Source: Bacillaceae bacterium
GTDB taxonomy: Bacteria > Bacillota > Bacilli > Bacillales > Amphibacillaceae
Direction of reading: 5' to 3'
Assembly (NCBI GenBank): GCA_030152985.1
Contig: JASLIE010000192.1
Coordinates: 1 to 8,307, forward strand
DNA length: 8,307 bases
The position numbers were made by a program, and so were the translations under genes. A model generated the notes under the pieces. The model searched no databases and was not told where the DNA came from. It saw only the letters and a list, made by a program, of their open reading frames with translations. How positions within the stretch are numbered: position 1 is the stretch's first letter; each line of letters starts with the position of its first letter. This document shows, piece after piece, positions 1-7,071 of the stretch.

Positions 1-1
1 T

Positions 2-322
2 ATAGCTGCAGGTTATAATATTTATCCACGCGAAGTAGAAGAAGTGTTATTTGAACATGAAAGTATTCAGGAGGCTGCTGTTATGGGAGTGTCTCATCCC
101 TACCGTGGTGAAACAGTCATGGCTGTCATTGTTGTTAAAGAAGGTCAGCATGTGACTGAAGAACAGTTAAATAAGTACTGTCGTAAAAATCTAGCTGCCT
201 ATAAGGTGCCACGTATTTATAAGTTTGTCGATGAACTGCCAAAGACAACAGTCGGAAAGGTACTTAAAAAAGATTTAATTGAAGCCTACGAATTAGAAAG
301 TACAGAAAATAAGTCGTCATAA
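2..322 (+). CDS. lcfA: Long-chain fatty-acid--CoA ligase, C-terminal fragment
   Basis: This is the 3' end of an acyl-CoA synthetase gene; the reading frame is open from base 2, so the start lies outside the window and about 106 residues remain. The enzyme activates long-chain fatty acids to acyl-CoA using ATP and CoA, the entry step of beta-oxidation. The fragment opens with the hinge-region motif GYNIYPREVEEVL, typical of the start of the C-terminal lid domain of adenylate-forming enzymes, and has HPYRGETV in the middle. Near the end, ELPKTTVGKVLKKDL is the A10 motif; the lysine encoded at 257-259 corresponds to the catalytic lysine of the adenylation step. A start at the internal GTG (44) would cut into the domain and is not real. 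The family and the neighbouring fadR-fadB-etfBA match the B. subtilis lcfA cluster. No terminator separates it from the next promoter, two bases after the stop. Confidence 0.93.
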   Translation: MAAGYNIYPREVEEVLFEHESIQEAAVMGVSHPYRGETVMAVIVVKEGQHVTEEQLNKYCRKNLAAYKVPRIYKFVDELPKTTVGKVLKKDLIEAYELESTENKSS

Positions 323-323
323 A

Positions 324-352
324 TTGACAACATAGTTTTCAGGCGATACAAT
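324..352 (+). promoter_or_regulatory. SigA promoter of fadR operon
   Basis: TTGACA at 324-329 is a perfect -35 box and TACAAT at 347-352 is a one-mismatch -10 box, with the ideal 17-base spacer. Transcription should start near 358-361, giving a leader of about 50 bases before fadR. The -35 starts two bases after the lcfA stop codon, so this is an internal promoter that can drive fadR and everything after it separately from lcfA. Confidence 0.85.
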
Positions 353-356
353 ATAA

Positions 357-376
357 ATGAATGACTAATCATTCAG
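357..376 (+). promoter_or_regulatory. FadR operator overlapping the transcription start
   Basis: TGAATGACTAATCATTCA (358-375) is a perfect 7-base inverted repeat around a 4-base centre. It matches the B. subtilis FadR (YsiA) box, remembered as WTGAATGAMTANTCATTCAW, at every position except the last flanking base. It lies just downstream of the -10 box across the expected start point, where a bound TetR-family repressor would block initiation. Since fadR is the next gene, this indicates autoregulation; in the known system long-chain acyl-CoA releases FadR. Confidence 0.9.
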
Positions 377-394
377 TAGTGTTTGAGCTTTGTC

Positions 395-402
395 AAAGGA
401 GA
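395..402 (+). promoter_or_regulatory. fadR ribosome binding site that fixes the start
   Basis: AAAGGAGA ends 8 bases before the ATG at 411. An in-frame TTG at 390 would lie upstream of this site and has no ribosome binding site of its own, so the ATG is the start. Confidence 0.8.
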
Positions 403-410
403 GAATTATT

Positions 411-992
411 ATGAAGAATCGACCTAAATACGGCCAAATCATTGAAGCTGCTTTACAAGTAATAGCAGAGAATGGCTATCATTCTTCACAAGTATCAAAA
501 ATTGCCAAACAAGCAGATGTTGCAGATGGTACAATTTATTTATACTTTAAAAACAAAGAAGATATTCTCATCTCTGTTTTTAAAGAAAAGATGGGTTCAT
601 TCATTAAACAAATTGATTCAACAATTAAAGAACAAGAATCAGCTGATGCCCAACTCTTAGCATTAATTGAAAGTCACTTTAAACAACTAGATGAAAATAA
701 GCATTTAGCAATCGTGACACAGCTCGAGCTCAGACAATCAAAACCTGAATTAAGATCTGAAATTAATAAGGTTTTAAAAGATTATCTTGATGTTGTTGAT
801 TTAATTATTAAAAACGGCATCGAAGAAAAGATTTATCGTCATGACATTGATTTGAGGATTGTCAGACAAATGATCTTTGGAACACTGGATGAGATAGTTA
901 CAAGTTGGGTAATGAATGCTCATAAATATGACTTAATCAGTCAAGCAAAGCCTGTACATGAATTATTAACAACAGGTTTAGCAGCCAAATAA
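411..992 (+). CDS. fadR: Fatty acid degradation repressor FadR (TetR family)
   Basis: This 193-residue TetR-family repressor closely resembles B. subtilis FadR/YsiA (about 194 residues), which represses beta-oxidation genes and is released by long-chain acyl-CoA. The N-terminal helix-turn-helix spans about residues 8-53, with VSKIAKQADVADGTIYLYF (28-46) as the DNA-recognition core and the KNKEDIL tail typical of the family. The remaining helical part (about 60-190) would form the ligand pocket and dimer face; the segments VTQLELRQS and RQMIFGTLDEIVTSWVMN are shared with FadR as recalled. The ATG at 411 is preferred over the TTG at 390 because of the well-spaced AAAGGAGA. A FadR box sits in its own promoter, so it should repress itself and the genes behind it. 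The next gene's ribosome binding site overlaps its stop codon, which points to co-transcription. Confidence 0.93.
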   Translation: MKNRPKYGQIIEAALQVIAENGYHSSQVSKIAKQADVADGTIYLYFKNKEDILISVFKEKMGSFIKQIDSTIKEQESADAQLLALIESHFKQLDENKHLAIVTQLELRQSKPELRSEINKVLKDYLDVVDLIIKNGIEEKIYRHDIDLRIVRQMIFGTLDEIVTSWVMNAHKYDLISQAKPVHELLTTGLAAK

Positions 993-1004
993 AGGAGGAA
1001 TAGA

Positions 1005-1778
1005 ATGTCACAACTTAATTTAGAAATTAATGGTTCAGTCGCAACACTAACCATTGATAGCCCACCAGCAAATGCTTTGTCTATTTCACTACTCAAGGCT
1101 TTAGATTCAAGACTGGATGAAATTTCAAAAGAAGAAAATGTAAAGGCTATCATGATTAAAGGTGAAGGACGTTTTTTCTCAGCGGGTGCAGATATTAAAG
1201 AATTTACCTCTTTACAAAATGCTTCAGACTATGAAGCGTTAGCTAAAAATGGACAAGATGTCTTTAACAAAATTGAGAACTATCCGATTCCAGTTATTGC
1301 AGCAATTCATGGCGCTGCCCTAGGTGGTGGTTTAGAATTAGCCTTAGCTTGTCATGTCAGAGTAGTAAGCCCAGATGCTAAAATTGGTTTACCTGAAACA
1401 ACGCTTGGAATTTTACCTGGTTTTGCAGGAACACAAAGGTTACCTGCTTATGTTGGAGCAGCAAAAGCAACTGAGATGATTTTATCAGGTAAAGCGATTA
1501 GCGGACAAGAGGCTTATCAGTTTGGCTTAGTCAATCACGTAGTTGATGAAGCAGAGCTATTTGCTTTTGCTGAAAAGCTAGCTGATTCATTTGCAAATAA
1601 GAGTAAACCAGTGATTAAAGAAGTCATGAAGTTAATCACTTATTCACAATCAAGCCGCTTTAAAGAAGGAATTGCAGAAGAAGCTAAATCATTTGCACGC
1701 GTTTTTGGAAACGAGGACGCAAAAGAAGGTATTGAAGCATTTTTAGAAAAGCGCGCTCCAAACTTTAAGGATAAATAA
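1005..1778 (+). CDS. fadB: Enoyl-CoA hydratase (crotonase family)
   Basis: This 257-residue crotonase-family protein matches B. subtilis FadB/YsiB in length and position. It is expected to add water across trans-2-enoyl-CoA to give 3-hydroxyacyl-CoA, the second step of the beta-oxidation cycle, in the cytoplasm. The oxyanion-hole segments are SAGAD (59-63) and GAALGGGLELALAC (103-116). The two catalytic glutamates of true hydratases are both present, at E111 (GGGLELAL) and E131 (GLPETTLGILPG), with the same 20-residue spacing as E144/E164 of rat enoyl-CoA hydratase. This argues for hydratase rather than another crotonase-fold activity. It is a single-domain protein without the 3-hydroxyacyl-CoA dehydrogenase part of the E. 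coli FadB fusion, so the shared symbol should not mislead. The ATG has a perfect AAAGGAGG (991-998) that overlaps the fadR stop. The gap to etfB is 19 bases. Confidence 0.93.
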   Translation: MSQLNLEINGSVATLTIDSPPANALSISLLKALDSRLDEISKEENVKAIMIKGEGRFFSAGADIKEFTSLQNASDYEALAKNGQDVFNKIENYPIPVIAAIHGAALGGGLELALACHVRVVSPDAKIGLPETTLGILPGFAGTQRLPAYVGAAKATEMILSGKAISGQEAYQFGLVNHVVDEAELFAFAEKLADSFANKSKPVIKEVMKLITYSQSSRFKEGIAEEAKSFARVFGNEDAKEGIEAFLEKRAPNFKDK

Positions 1779-1797
1779 TTTAAGAGGAGGAATTTAA

Positions 1798-2571
1798 ATG
1801 GATATCTATGTATTACTTAAGAAAACATTTGACACAGAGGACAAAATTGTCATTAATGACAACGAAATTGAAGACGATGGTGCGGAGTTCATCATTAACC
1901 CATATGACGAATATGCAGTTGAAGAAGCTATTGTTCAGCGTGATGCACACGGTGGTGAGGTAACGGTCGTGACAATTGGTGATGAAGATTCAGAAAACCA
2001 GTTACGAACAGCACTTGCTATGGGAGCAGATAAGGCTGTTTTAATCAACACAGAAGATGACCTTGAAGAAGGTGATCAGTTCACAACAACTAAGATCTTA
2101 GAAGCTTTCTTTGAAGATAAGTCACCAGACTTAATCTTAGCCGGAAATGTCGCTATTGATGAAGCGAGTGGCCAGGTCGGTCCACGTCTAGCGGAACGCT
2201 TAGACATTCCTTATGTCACGACCATTGTTGACTTAGAAATTGATGGTGAAACAGTTAAGATTGACAAGGACGTTGAAGGAGATGTTGAAAAAATTGAAAC
2301 ATCACTTCCATTACTTGTGACATGCCAGCAGGGTTTAAATGAACCACGCTACCCGTCACTTCCAGGTATTATGCAGGCTAAGCGTAAGCCGCTTGAAGAG
2401 TTAGAAATTGATGACTTAGATTTAGATGAGGATGAACTTGAGCCTAAAACAGAGACGGTTGAACGTTTCTTACCAGCTGAAAAAGCAGCCGGTAGGGTTC
2501 TAGAAGGTGACATCGAAGATCAAGTGAAAGAGTTAGTATCACTTTTAAAAACAGAAGCTAAAGTACTTTAA
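1798..2571 (+). CDS. etfB: Electron transfer flavoprotein beta subunit
   Basis: This 257-residue EtfB forms the cytoplasmic EtfAB dimer that takes electrons from acyl-CoA dehydrogenases and passes them towards the quinone pool. The adenine-nucleotide-binding fold covers about residues 1-190: the N-terminal FDTEDKIVI and NPYDEYAVEEAI, TALAMGADKAVLI (71-83), and AGNVAIDEASGQVGPRLAE (115-133). The ETF-beta signature lies at about 159-192, ending in NEPRYPSLPGIM. After it, residues 181-200 form the partner-recognition loop region, followed by a strongly acidic linker (201-216, LDLDEDELEP and preceding residues) and the C-terminal arm that wraps EtfA. An acidic linker of this kind is usual in Bacillus EtfB as recalled. 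The start is set by GAGGAGG at 1784-1790. etfA follows after 25 bases with its own ribosome binding site. Confidence 0.95.
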   Translation: MDIYVLLKKTFDTEDKIVINDNEIEDDGAEFIINPYDEYAVEEAIVQRDAHGGEVTVVTIGDEDSENQLRTALAMGADKAVLINTEDDLEEGDQFTTTKILEAFFEDKSPDLILAGNVAIDEASGQVGPRLAERLDIPYVTTIVDLEIDGETVKIDKDVEGDVEKIETSLPLLVTCQQGLNEPRYPSLPGIMQAKRKPLEELEIDDLDLDEDELEPKTETVERFLPAEKAAGRVLEGDIEDQVKELVSLLKTEAKVL

Positions 2572-2596
2572 TTAAACGAAAGAAAGGAGAATAAAG

Positions 2597-3565
2597 ATGA
2601 GTAAAACAATCTTAGTAGTAGGTGAAGCGCTTGAAGGCGCATTACGAAATGTGAGCTTTGAGGCCATTGCAGCAGCAAAACAAATGCAAGAGGATAGTGA
2701 GGTAGTCGCTGTACTTCTTGGTAAAGAAGGGCTTGAAAGTCAGGCAGAAGAAATGATTCAGTACGGGGCAGACCGTGCTATTACCGTTGAACACGATAAT
2801 TTAGAGAATTATACATCAGAAGGTTATGGACAAGCCTTACTTGAGATTATTGAAGCTGAAGACCCTTACGGGATCGTGATGGGACATACAGCAATTGGTA
2901 AGGACTTAACGCCTAAAATTGCGAGTCGTTTAGAAGTCGGTCTAATTTCAGACGTCACTGAAATTGAAGCTGAAGGAGACGATGTTCGTTTTACACGCCC
3001 AATTTATTCAGGGAAAGCATTTGAGAAGAAAGTCATTAAAGAAGGTCTTGTCTTTGTGACAATCCGTCCAAATAACATCGCAGCACTTGAGCAAGATTCA
3101 TCACGCTCAGGCGATATTCAAGCAAAAGATGTTGATGTTAAAGACCTCCGCACGATTGTAAGAGAAGTCATTCGTAAGAAAACAGACGGAATTGACATGT
3201 CAGAAGCAAGTGTCGTGATTGCAGGTGGACGTGGTGTCAGAAGTAAGGAAGGTTTTGACTCACTTTATGAGTTAGCAGACGTTTTAGGTGCAGCAGTCGG
3301 TGCCTCACGTGGTGCATGTGATGCTGAGTATTGCGATTACTCACTGCAGATTGGTCAAACAGGAAAGGTTATTACACCTGACTTGTATATTGCAGTCGGA
3401 ATTTCAGGTGCCATTCAGCACTTAGCAGGTATGTCTAACTCAAAAGTAATCGTTGCAATTAACAAAGATCCAGAAGCAAATATCTTTAACGTTGCAGATT
3501 ACGGTATTGTTGGTGACTTATTTGAAGTCATGCCACTCTTGATTGAAGAATTAAAAGCAATGTAA
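2597..3565 (+). CDS. etfA: Electron transfer flavoprotein alpha subunit
   Basis: This 322-residue EtfA carries the redox-active FAD of the ETF dimer. The N-terminal domain (about 1-190) includes GHTAIGKDLTPKIASRLEVG (96-115). The C-terminal FAD domain (about 205-320) shows VVIAGGRGVRSKEGF, GASRGACDA (235-243), QIGQTGKVITPDLYIAVGIS (251-270), SGAIQHLAGM and the terminal NKDPEANIF...ADYGIVGDLFEV, all hallmarks of the ETF-alpha signature. The length is normal and no key segment is missing. AAGGAGA (2584-2590) sets the ATG. After its stop there is no hairpin, only 24 bases with an AAAGGAGG leading into glcD, so transcription very probably continues. In B. subtilis, as recalled, the operon ends at etfA, so the continuation here is a difference. 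Confidence 0.96.
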   Translation: MSKTILVVGEALEGALRNVSFEAIAAAKQMQEDSEVVAVLLGKEGLESQAEEMIQYGADRAITVEHDNLENYTSEGYGQALLEIIEAEDPYGIVMGHTAIGKDLTPKIASRLEVGLISDVTEIEAEGDDVRFTRPIYSGKAFEKKVIKEGLVFVTIRPNNIAALEQDSSRSGDIQAKDVDVKDLRTIVREVIRKKTDGIDMSEASVVIAGGRGVRSKEGFDSLYELADVLGAAVGASRGACDAEYCDYSLQIGQTGKVITPDLYIAVGISGAIQHLAGMSNSKVIVAINKDPEANIFNVADYGIVGDLFEVMPLLIEELKAM

Positions 3566-3589
3566 TTACATAAAGGAGGCAAGGTTAAG

Positions 3590-5008
3590 ATGAAACACCC
3601 AATGACTCCAGATGAAATTTATGAAAGCCTAGCTCAAGTCGTAGATCAGAAGCAACTTTTAATTGGTCTAGCTGACCGATATGCTTACAGCTATGACGCT
3701 TCATTTGGTGAATATTTACCTGATGTTGTTGTCCAAGCAAAAACAAAAGAAGATGTGATCGAGGTTATTCGGTTTGCCAACAAACATAGAATTCCAGTTT
3801 CACCAAGAGGAGCGGCAACATCACTAAGTGGTGGGTCACTTGCGGTTGAAGCTGGAATTGTTTTAGACCTCTCACAATTTGAGAAGAAACTCCTAATTGA
3901 TTCAGAGGATATGTTAGCCATTGTTTCGCCGAGTGTGATCACAAGTGAAATCCATCAAGCCGCAGAAAAAGTTGGCCTCTTTTATCCGCCTGACCCAAGT
4001 AGTGCACATGTTTCAACTATTGGGGGGAATTTACTGGAAAACTCAAGCGGTCCCAAAGGGCTTAAATATGGCACAACAAAAGAGTATGTGATTGGGCTAG
4101 AAGTTGTGACTCCGACAGGTGAACTGATGAGGACGGGCGGAAAAACAGTTAAGAATGTGACGGGGTATGATCTGACACGCTTAATTGTTGGCTCAGAAGG
4201 AACGCTTGGTGTAGTCACTGAGGCGACCATTCGATTAATACCTAAGCCAGGAGATCGCAAAACCTTACTGGCATCCTTTGATTATCTCATTGATTCAGGC
4301 CGAGCGATTTCGAACATATTAGCAGCTGGTATTTTACCAAGCGCAATGGAATTGATGGATCAGGCCTGTATTATTGCTGTTGAAAATTACGCACCCAGTG
4401 GCCTTCCGAAAGAAGCTGAAGCTATTGTGATTATTGAATTAGATGGACATGAAGCAGCAATCTTAGAAGAGATTTCTAAATGTGAGCGTATTTGTAAAGA
4501 GGCAAATGCAAGTGAGGTGCGAGTTGCTAAAACTGAAGCCGAACGTGAAAGTATCTGGCGTGGACGTCGTATGGTCTCACCTGCTATTACTCAGATGGGA
4601 CCGACAAAAATTTCAGAAGATGCAACAGTTCCGCGCAGTAAGATTCCGGATATGATGAAGCGATTAAATGAAATTAAAGAGAAATATGAACTTAATTTAG
4701 TTGTATTTGGGCATGCTGGAGACGGAAATTTACATCCAAACATTATCACAGATAAAAGAGATTTAGAAGAAATGAAAAAAGTAGAAGACGCAGTGAGTGA
4801 TATTTTTAAAGCAGCGGTTGAATTAGGTGGAACCTTATCAGGAGAACATGGCATTGGCACTTTAAAGTCCCCCTATATGACGATGGAACTTGGTGAGGTT
4901 GGTGTAGAAATGATGAAGAAAATTAAGGAAGCCTGGGATCCATTAAATATTTTAAATCCTGGAAAAATCTTTCCTCAACCAAATCAAACAAAGGTGGTGC
5001 TGAGATAA
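3590..5008 (+). CDS. glcD: FAD-linked 2-hydroxyacid dehydrogenase, GlcD type
   Basis: This 472-residue flavoprotein belongs to the family of glycolate oxidase GlcD, D-lactate dehydrogenase and D-2-hydroxyglutarate dehydrogenase. The PCMH-type FAD-binding domain (about 43-217) shows SPRGAATSLSGGS (71-83), PPDPSSAHVSTIGGNLLENS (133-152), GLKYGTTKEYVIGLEVV and TGYDLTRLIVGSEGTLGV. The C-terminal FAD-oxidase domain (about 225-460) shows GHAGDGNLHPN (374-384), whose histidines bind metal or substrate in relatives, SGEHGIGTLK (417-426) and AWDPLNILNPGKIF. The exact substrate cannot be read from sequence. The ATG has AAAGGAGG (3572-3579) with a slightly long 10-base spacer; Met5 (3602) is a less likely start. 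The stop codon abuts the ATG of glcF, which supports a GlcD-GlcF complex. No GlcE subunit is encoded, in line with the two-gene form in Bacillus (YsfC/YsfD). Confidence 0.88.
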   Translation: MKHPMTPDEIYESLAQVVDQKQLLIGLADRYAYSYDASFGEYLPDVVVQAKTKEDVIEVIRFANKHRIPVSPRGAATSLSGGSLAVEAGIVLDLSQFEKKLLIDSEDMLAIVSPSVITSEIHQAAEKVGLFYPPDPSSAHVSTIGGNLLENSSGPKGLKYGTTKEYVIGLEVVTPTGELMRTGGKTVKNVTGYDLTRLIVGSEGTLGVVTEATIRLIPKPGDRKTLLASFDYLIDSGRAISNILAAGILPSAMELMDQACIIAVENYAPSGLPKEAEAIVIIELDGHEAAILEEISKCERICKEANASEVRVAKTEAERESIWRGRRMVSPAITQMGPTKISEDATVPRSKIPDMMKRLNEIKEKYELNLVVFGHAGDGNLHPNIITDKRDLEEMKKVEDAVSDIFKAAVELGGTLSGEHGIGTLKSPYMTMELGEVGVEMMKKIKEAWDPLNILNPGKIFPQPNQTKVVLR

Positions 5009-6340
5009 ATGCCAGGTAAACTGTCAGCTGAAAAAAAGAAGGAGTATGCACGTATTTTACATGGCTTAACCTATGAAGATGCAAATACCTGTGTCCAGTG
5101 TGGTTACTGCTTACCTGTCTGTCCAACTTATGACTCCATGGAAAATGAGGCACAGTCACCAAGAGGGCGTATTAATCTCGTGAAAATGGCAGCTGAAGGC
5201 AAGTTGAGCCTAGATGAATTACAAGGGCCAATTGAAATGTGCTTAGGTTGCCGAGCCTGTGAAGTCGCATGTCCTGTCAATGTTCCTTACGGGGATATTT
5301 ATGAGTCAGCACTTAATGTCATCGCTAAAAAGAAAGCAAGCGAAAAACCTCAAATGAAAGACCGTTATGTCAATCTGGTTTTACGTCATTTCTTTCCTTA
5401 TAAAAATAGATTACGCACACTTGGAAACCTCACTTGGTTCTATCAAAAAACTAAGCTTGACAAAGTTTTACAAGAAACCCGTCTCATGCACACGCTGTCA
5501 AGTGCATTTGCTAGCTTTGAGCCCGTCTTACCAGCTGTAGAGGCCCCTAAAAAACGTTATAAGTACGGGGAAACCTACTTTGCTAAGGGAGAAAGAAAAA
5601 TGACTGTCGCCTTTTTTCCAGGTTGTATTATGGATGCAGTTATGTCCAAGCTTAATCGTTTAACAATTGAATTATTACAAGCAGTTGGCTGTGATGTCAT
5701 TGTTCCAAAAAAGGCGACTTGCTGTGGAGCGCTTCACGCACATCAAGGCAAGGAGACGGAATCAAAAAAACTTGCTAAGCAAAATATCCAAGCCTTTGAA
5801 GATGCAAATGTTGCCTACATTGTAAATAATGCAGGTGGTTGTGGTGCAATGTTAGTTGAATATCATAAGTTGTTGAAAGATGAGACTGAGTGGGCAGAAC
5901 GCGCAGCTTATTTTGCTGAACGTTCAAAAGATATTACTCAAGTTTTAACAGAACTTGGTCCCTTACCATTTGTTGAAACAAATAAACAGCTAAAAGTGAC
6001 TTATCAAGATTCATGTCACCTACGCAATGTGCAAAAAGTAGTGAACGAGCCGCGTCAGTTAATGCAAGCAATTCCTAATGTTACTTATATTGAGATGAAA
6101 GGCAGCGATTTATGTTGCGCCTCAGGCGGCATTTATAACTTACTCCATTTTGATGAGTCAATGAAAATCTTAGATAAAAAAATGATCGATGCAAAAGAAA
6201 CAAGGGCTGAAATAATCGTGACAACAAATCCGGGTTGCTTACTGCAAATGCGACTTGGTGTTGAACGTGCTCAGTTATCAGATGAAGTCGGAGCATTACA
6301 TTTAGTTGAACTGCTTGCACAGGCTTGCGGTATTGAATAG
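5009..6340 (+). CDS. glcF: Iron-sulfur subunit of glycolate/2-hydroxyacid oxidase, GlcF type
   Basis: This 443-residue protein should carry electrons from the GlcD flavin towards the quinone pool. Two 4Fe-4S ferredoxin motifs are complete: C28-x2-C31-x2-C34-x3-C38 followed by P (CVQCGYCLPVCP) and C78-x2-C81-x2-C84-x3-C88 followed by P (CLGCRACEVACP). Two cysteine-rich CCG domains follow. The first has FFPGC (C206), CCG (238-240) and NNAGGCG (C278); the second has DSCH (C335), CCASGG (369-374) and NPGC (C410). CCG domains also occur in heterodisulfide reductase HdrB, LutA and the Firmicute FadF protein. No membrane segment is apparent, so it is probably peripheral. The ATG directly follows the glcD stop with no gap, and the ribosome binding site AAGGTGG (4991-4997) lies inside the end of glcD, so translation is probably coupled. 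Confidence 0.9.
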   Translation: MPGKLSAEKKKEYARILHGLTYEDANTCVQCGYCLPVCPTYDSMENEAQSPRGRINLVKMAAEGKLSLDELQGPIEMCLGCRACEVACPVNVPYGDIYESALNVIAKKKASEKPQMKDRYVNLVLRHFFPYKNRLRTLGNLTWFYQKTKLDKVLQETRLMHTLSSAFASFEPVLPAVEAPKKRYKYGETYFAKGERKMTVAFFPGCIMDAVMSKLNRLTIELLQAVGCDVIVPKKATCCGALHAHQGKETESKKLAKQNIQAFEDANVAYIVNNAGGCGAMLVEYHKLLKDETEWAERAAYFAERSKDITQVLTELGPLPFVETNKQLKVTYQDSCHLRNVQKVVNEPRQLMQAIPNVTYIEMKGSDLCCASGGIYNLLHFDESMKILDKKMIDAKETRAEIIVTTNPGCLLQMRLGVERAQLSDEVGALHLVELLAQACGIE

Positions 6341-6346
6341 GGGTGA
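6340..6346 (+). promoter_or_regulatory. Probable pxpB ribosome binding site
   Basis: GGGGTGA starts at the last base of the glcF stop and lies 5 bases before the GTG at 6352. It can pair along its length with the anti-Shine-Dalgarno sequence if one G-U pair is allowed. It includes the alternative GTG at 6343, which has no good site upstream; this favours 6352 as the start. Confidence 0.55.
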
Positions 6347-6351
6347 AGAAG

Positions 6352-7071
6352 GTGCGAGTTAAAGAATATTTTGCAATGGGTGATCAAGCACTTGTTGCAC
6401 AGTTTGAAGATAAAGTGTCTATTGAGGTCAATCAAGCTGTTCATTCATTTTTAAAAGTCATTAAAGAAGCAGAAATTAAAGGGATCAGGCTCTTGTTTCC
6501 TTCCTATACAAATCTAACAATTATTTATGATCCCTTAGAAATCAGCTACGACAGTTTAAGACAAAGTGTTCAGGCCCTCGAATCGACGGTTCAAATCAAT
6601 GAAAGCTCAAAGGCTAAAACATTTTATTTACCTGTCTCATTTGGTGGGGAGCACGGACAAGATATAGCTGAGATTGCGCATTTAAAAAATAAAACAGAAG
6701 CAGAAGTCATTCAGCAGATTCAGGCTAAATCGTATTACATTTATATGATTGGTTTTATTGCTGGTTATCCTTATTGTGGAAATATTGATGAAGATCTCAG
6801 GTTAAACAGGCGTGCAAATCCAAGACTTAAAGTGAGGAAGGGAACCGTTCAAATAGCGGATAAACAAATCGGGATTGTCACGACCGAATCCCCTTCAGGC
6901 TGGCACCAAGTTGGTTGGACACCAAGAGCCGTCTTTGATCCAAATGGGCGTCCGCCTGGCCTACTTGAAGCAGGAAGTTATGTCAAGTTTATTCCGATTA
7001 GTCCAGAAGAAGCAGAGAACTGGACGCAAGAGGATCAGAAAGTGTGGGATGAAAAATGGGCGACATCCTAG
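6352..7071 (+). CDS. pxpB: 5-oxoprolinase subunit B-like protein (KipI/AHS1 family)
   Basis: This 239-residue protein belongs to the carboxyltransferase-domain family of PxpB/KipI. With PxpA and PxpC, PxpB performs ATP-driven opening of 5-oxoproline to glutamate; B. subtilis KipI was also described as an inhibitor of the sporulation kinase KinA. Visible landmarks are GDQALVAQF (10-18), PSYTNLTIIYDP (50-61), FGGEHGQDI (97-105), MIGFIAGYPYCGNID (132-146), NPRLKVRKGTVQIA (156-169) and SPSGWHQVGWTP (180-191). Typical members, as I recall them, have GFxPGFPFLGGL and GGWxxxGRTP at the last two places; here the PG proline is alanine and the arginine of RTP is tryptophan, so the substrate may differ. 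The start is a GTG: 6352 is preferred for its ribosome binding site, while 6343 would add three residues. The gap after glcF is 11 bases and its end overlaps pxpC by 16 bases. Confidence 0.82.
   Translation: MRVKEYFAMGDQALVAQFEDKVSIEVNQAVHSFLKVIKEAEIKGIRLLFPSYTNLTIIYDPLEISYDSLRQSVQALESTVQINESSKAKTFYLPVSFGGEHGQDIAEIAHLKNKTEAEVIQQIQAKSYYIYMIGFIAGYPYCGNIDEDLRLNRRANPRLKVRKGTVQIADKQIGIVTTESPSGWHQVGWTPRAVFDPNGRPPGLLEAGSYVKFIPISPEEAENWTQEDQKVWDEKWATS

Noticed and set aside
390..410. TTG at 390 as fadR start, adding seven residues
   Set aside because: It lies upstream of the clear ribosome binding site at 395-402, and the protein from ATG 411 has the length of known FadR.
721..730. Palindrome AGCTCGAGCT
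   Set aside because: It lies inside fadR in codons for the conserved QLELRQ segment; the dyad is explained by coding sequence.
2398..2446. Acidic stretch in EtfB as an inserted or low-complexity element
   Set aside because: Similar acidic linkers between the recognition loop and the C-terminal arm occur in Bacillus EtfB as I recall, so it is ordinary for the family.
3691..4860. Long open frames on the minus strand opposite glcD
   Set aside because: They have no ribosome binding sites or recognisable domains and mirror the strongly conserved GlcD coding sequence.
5009..6340. GlcF as LutA or a heterodisulfide reductase subunit
   Set aside because: The two complete 4Fe-4S motifs ahead of two CCG domains, and the adjacent glcD, fit GlcF; LutA lacks the N-terminal ferredoxin part.
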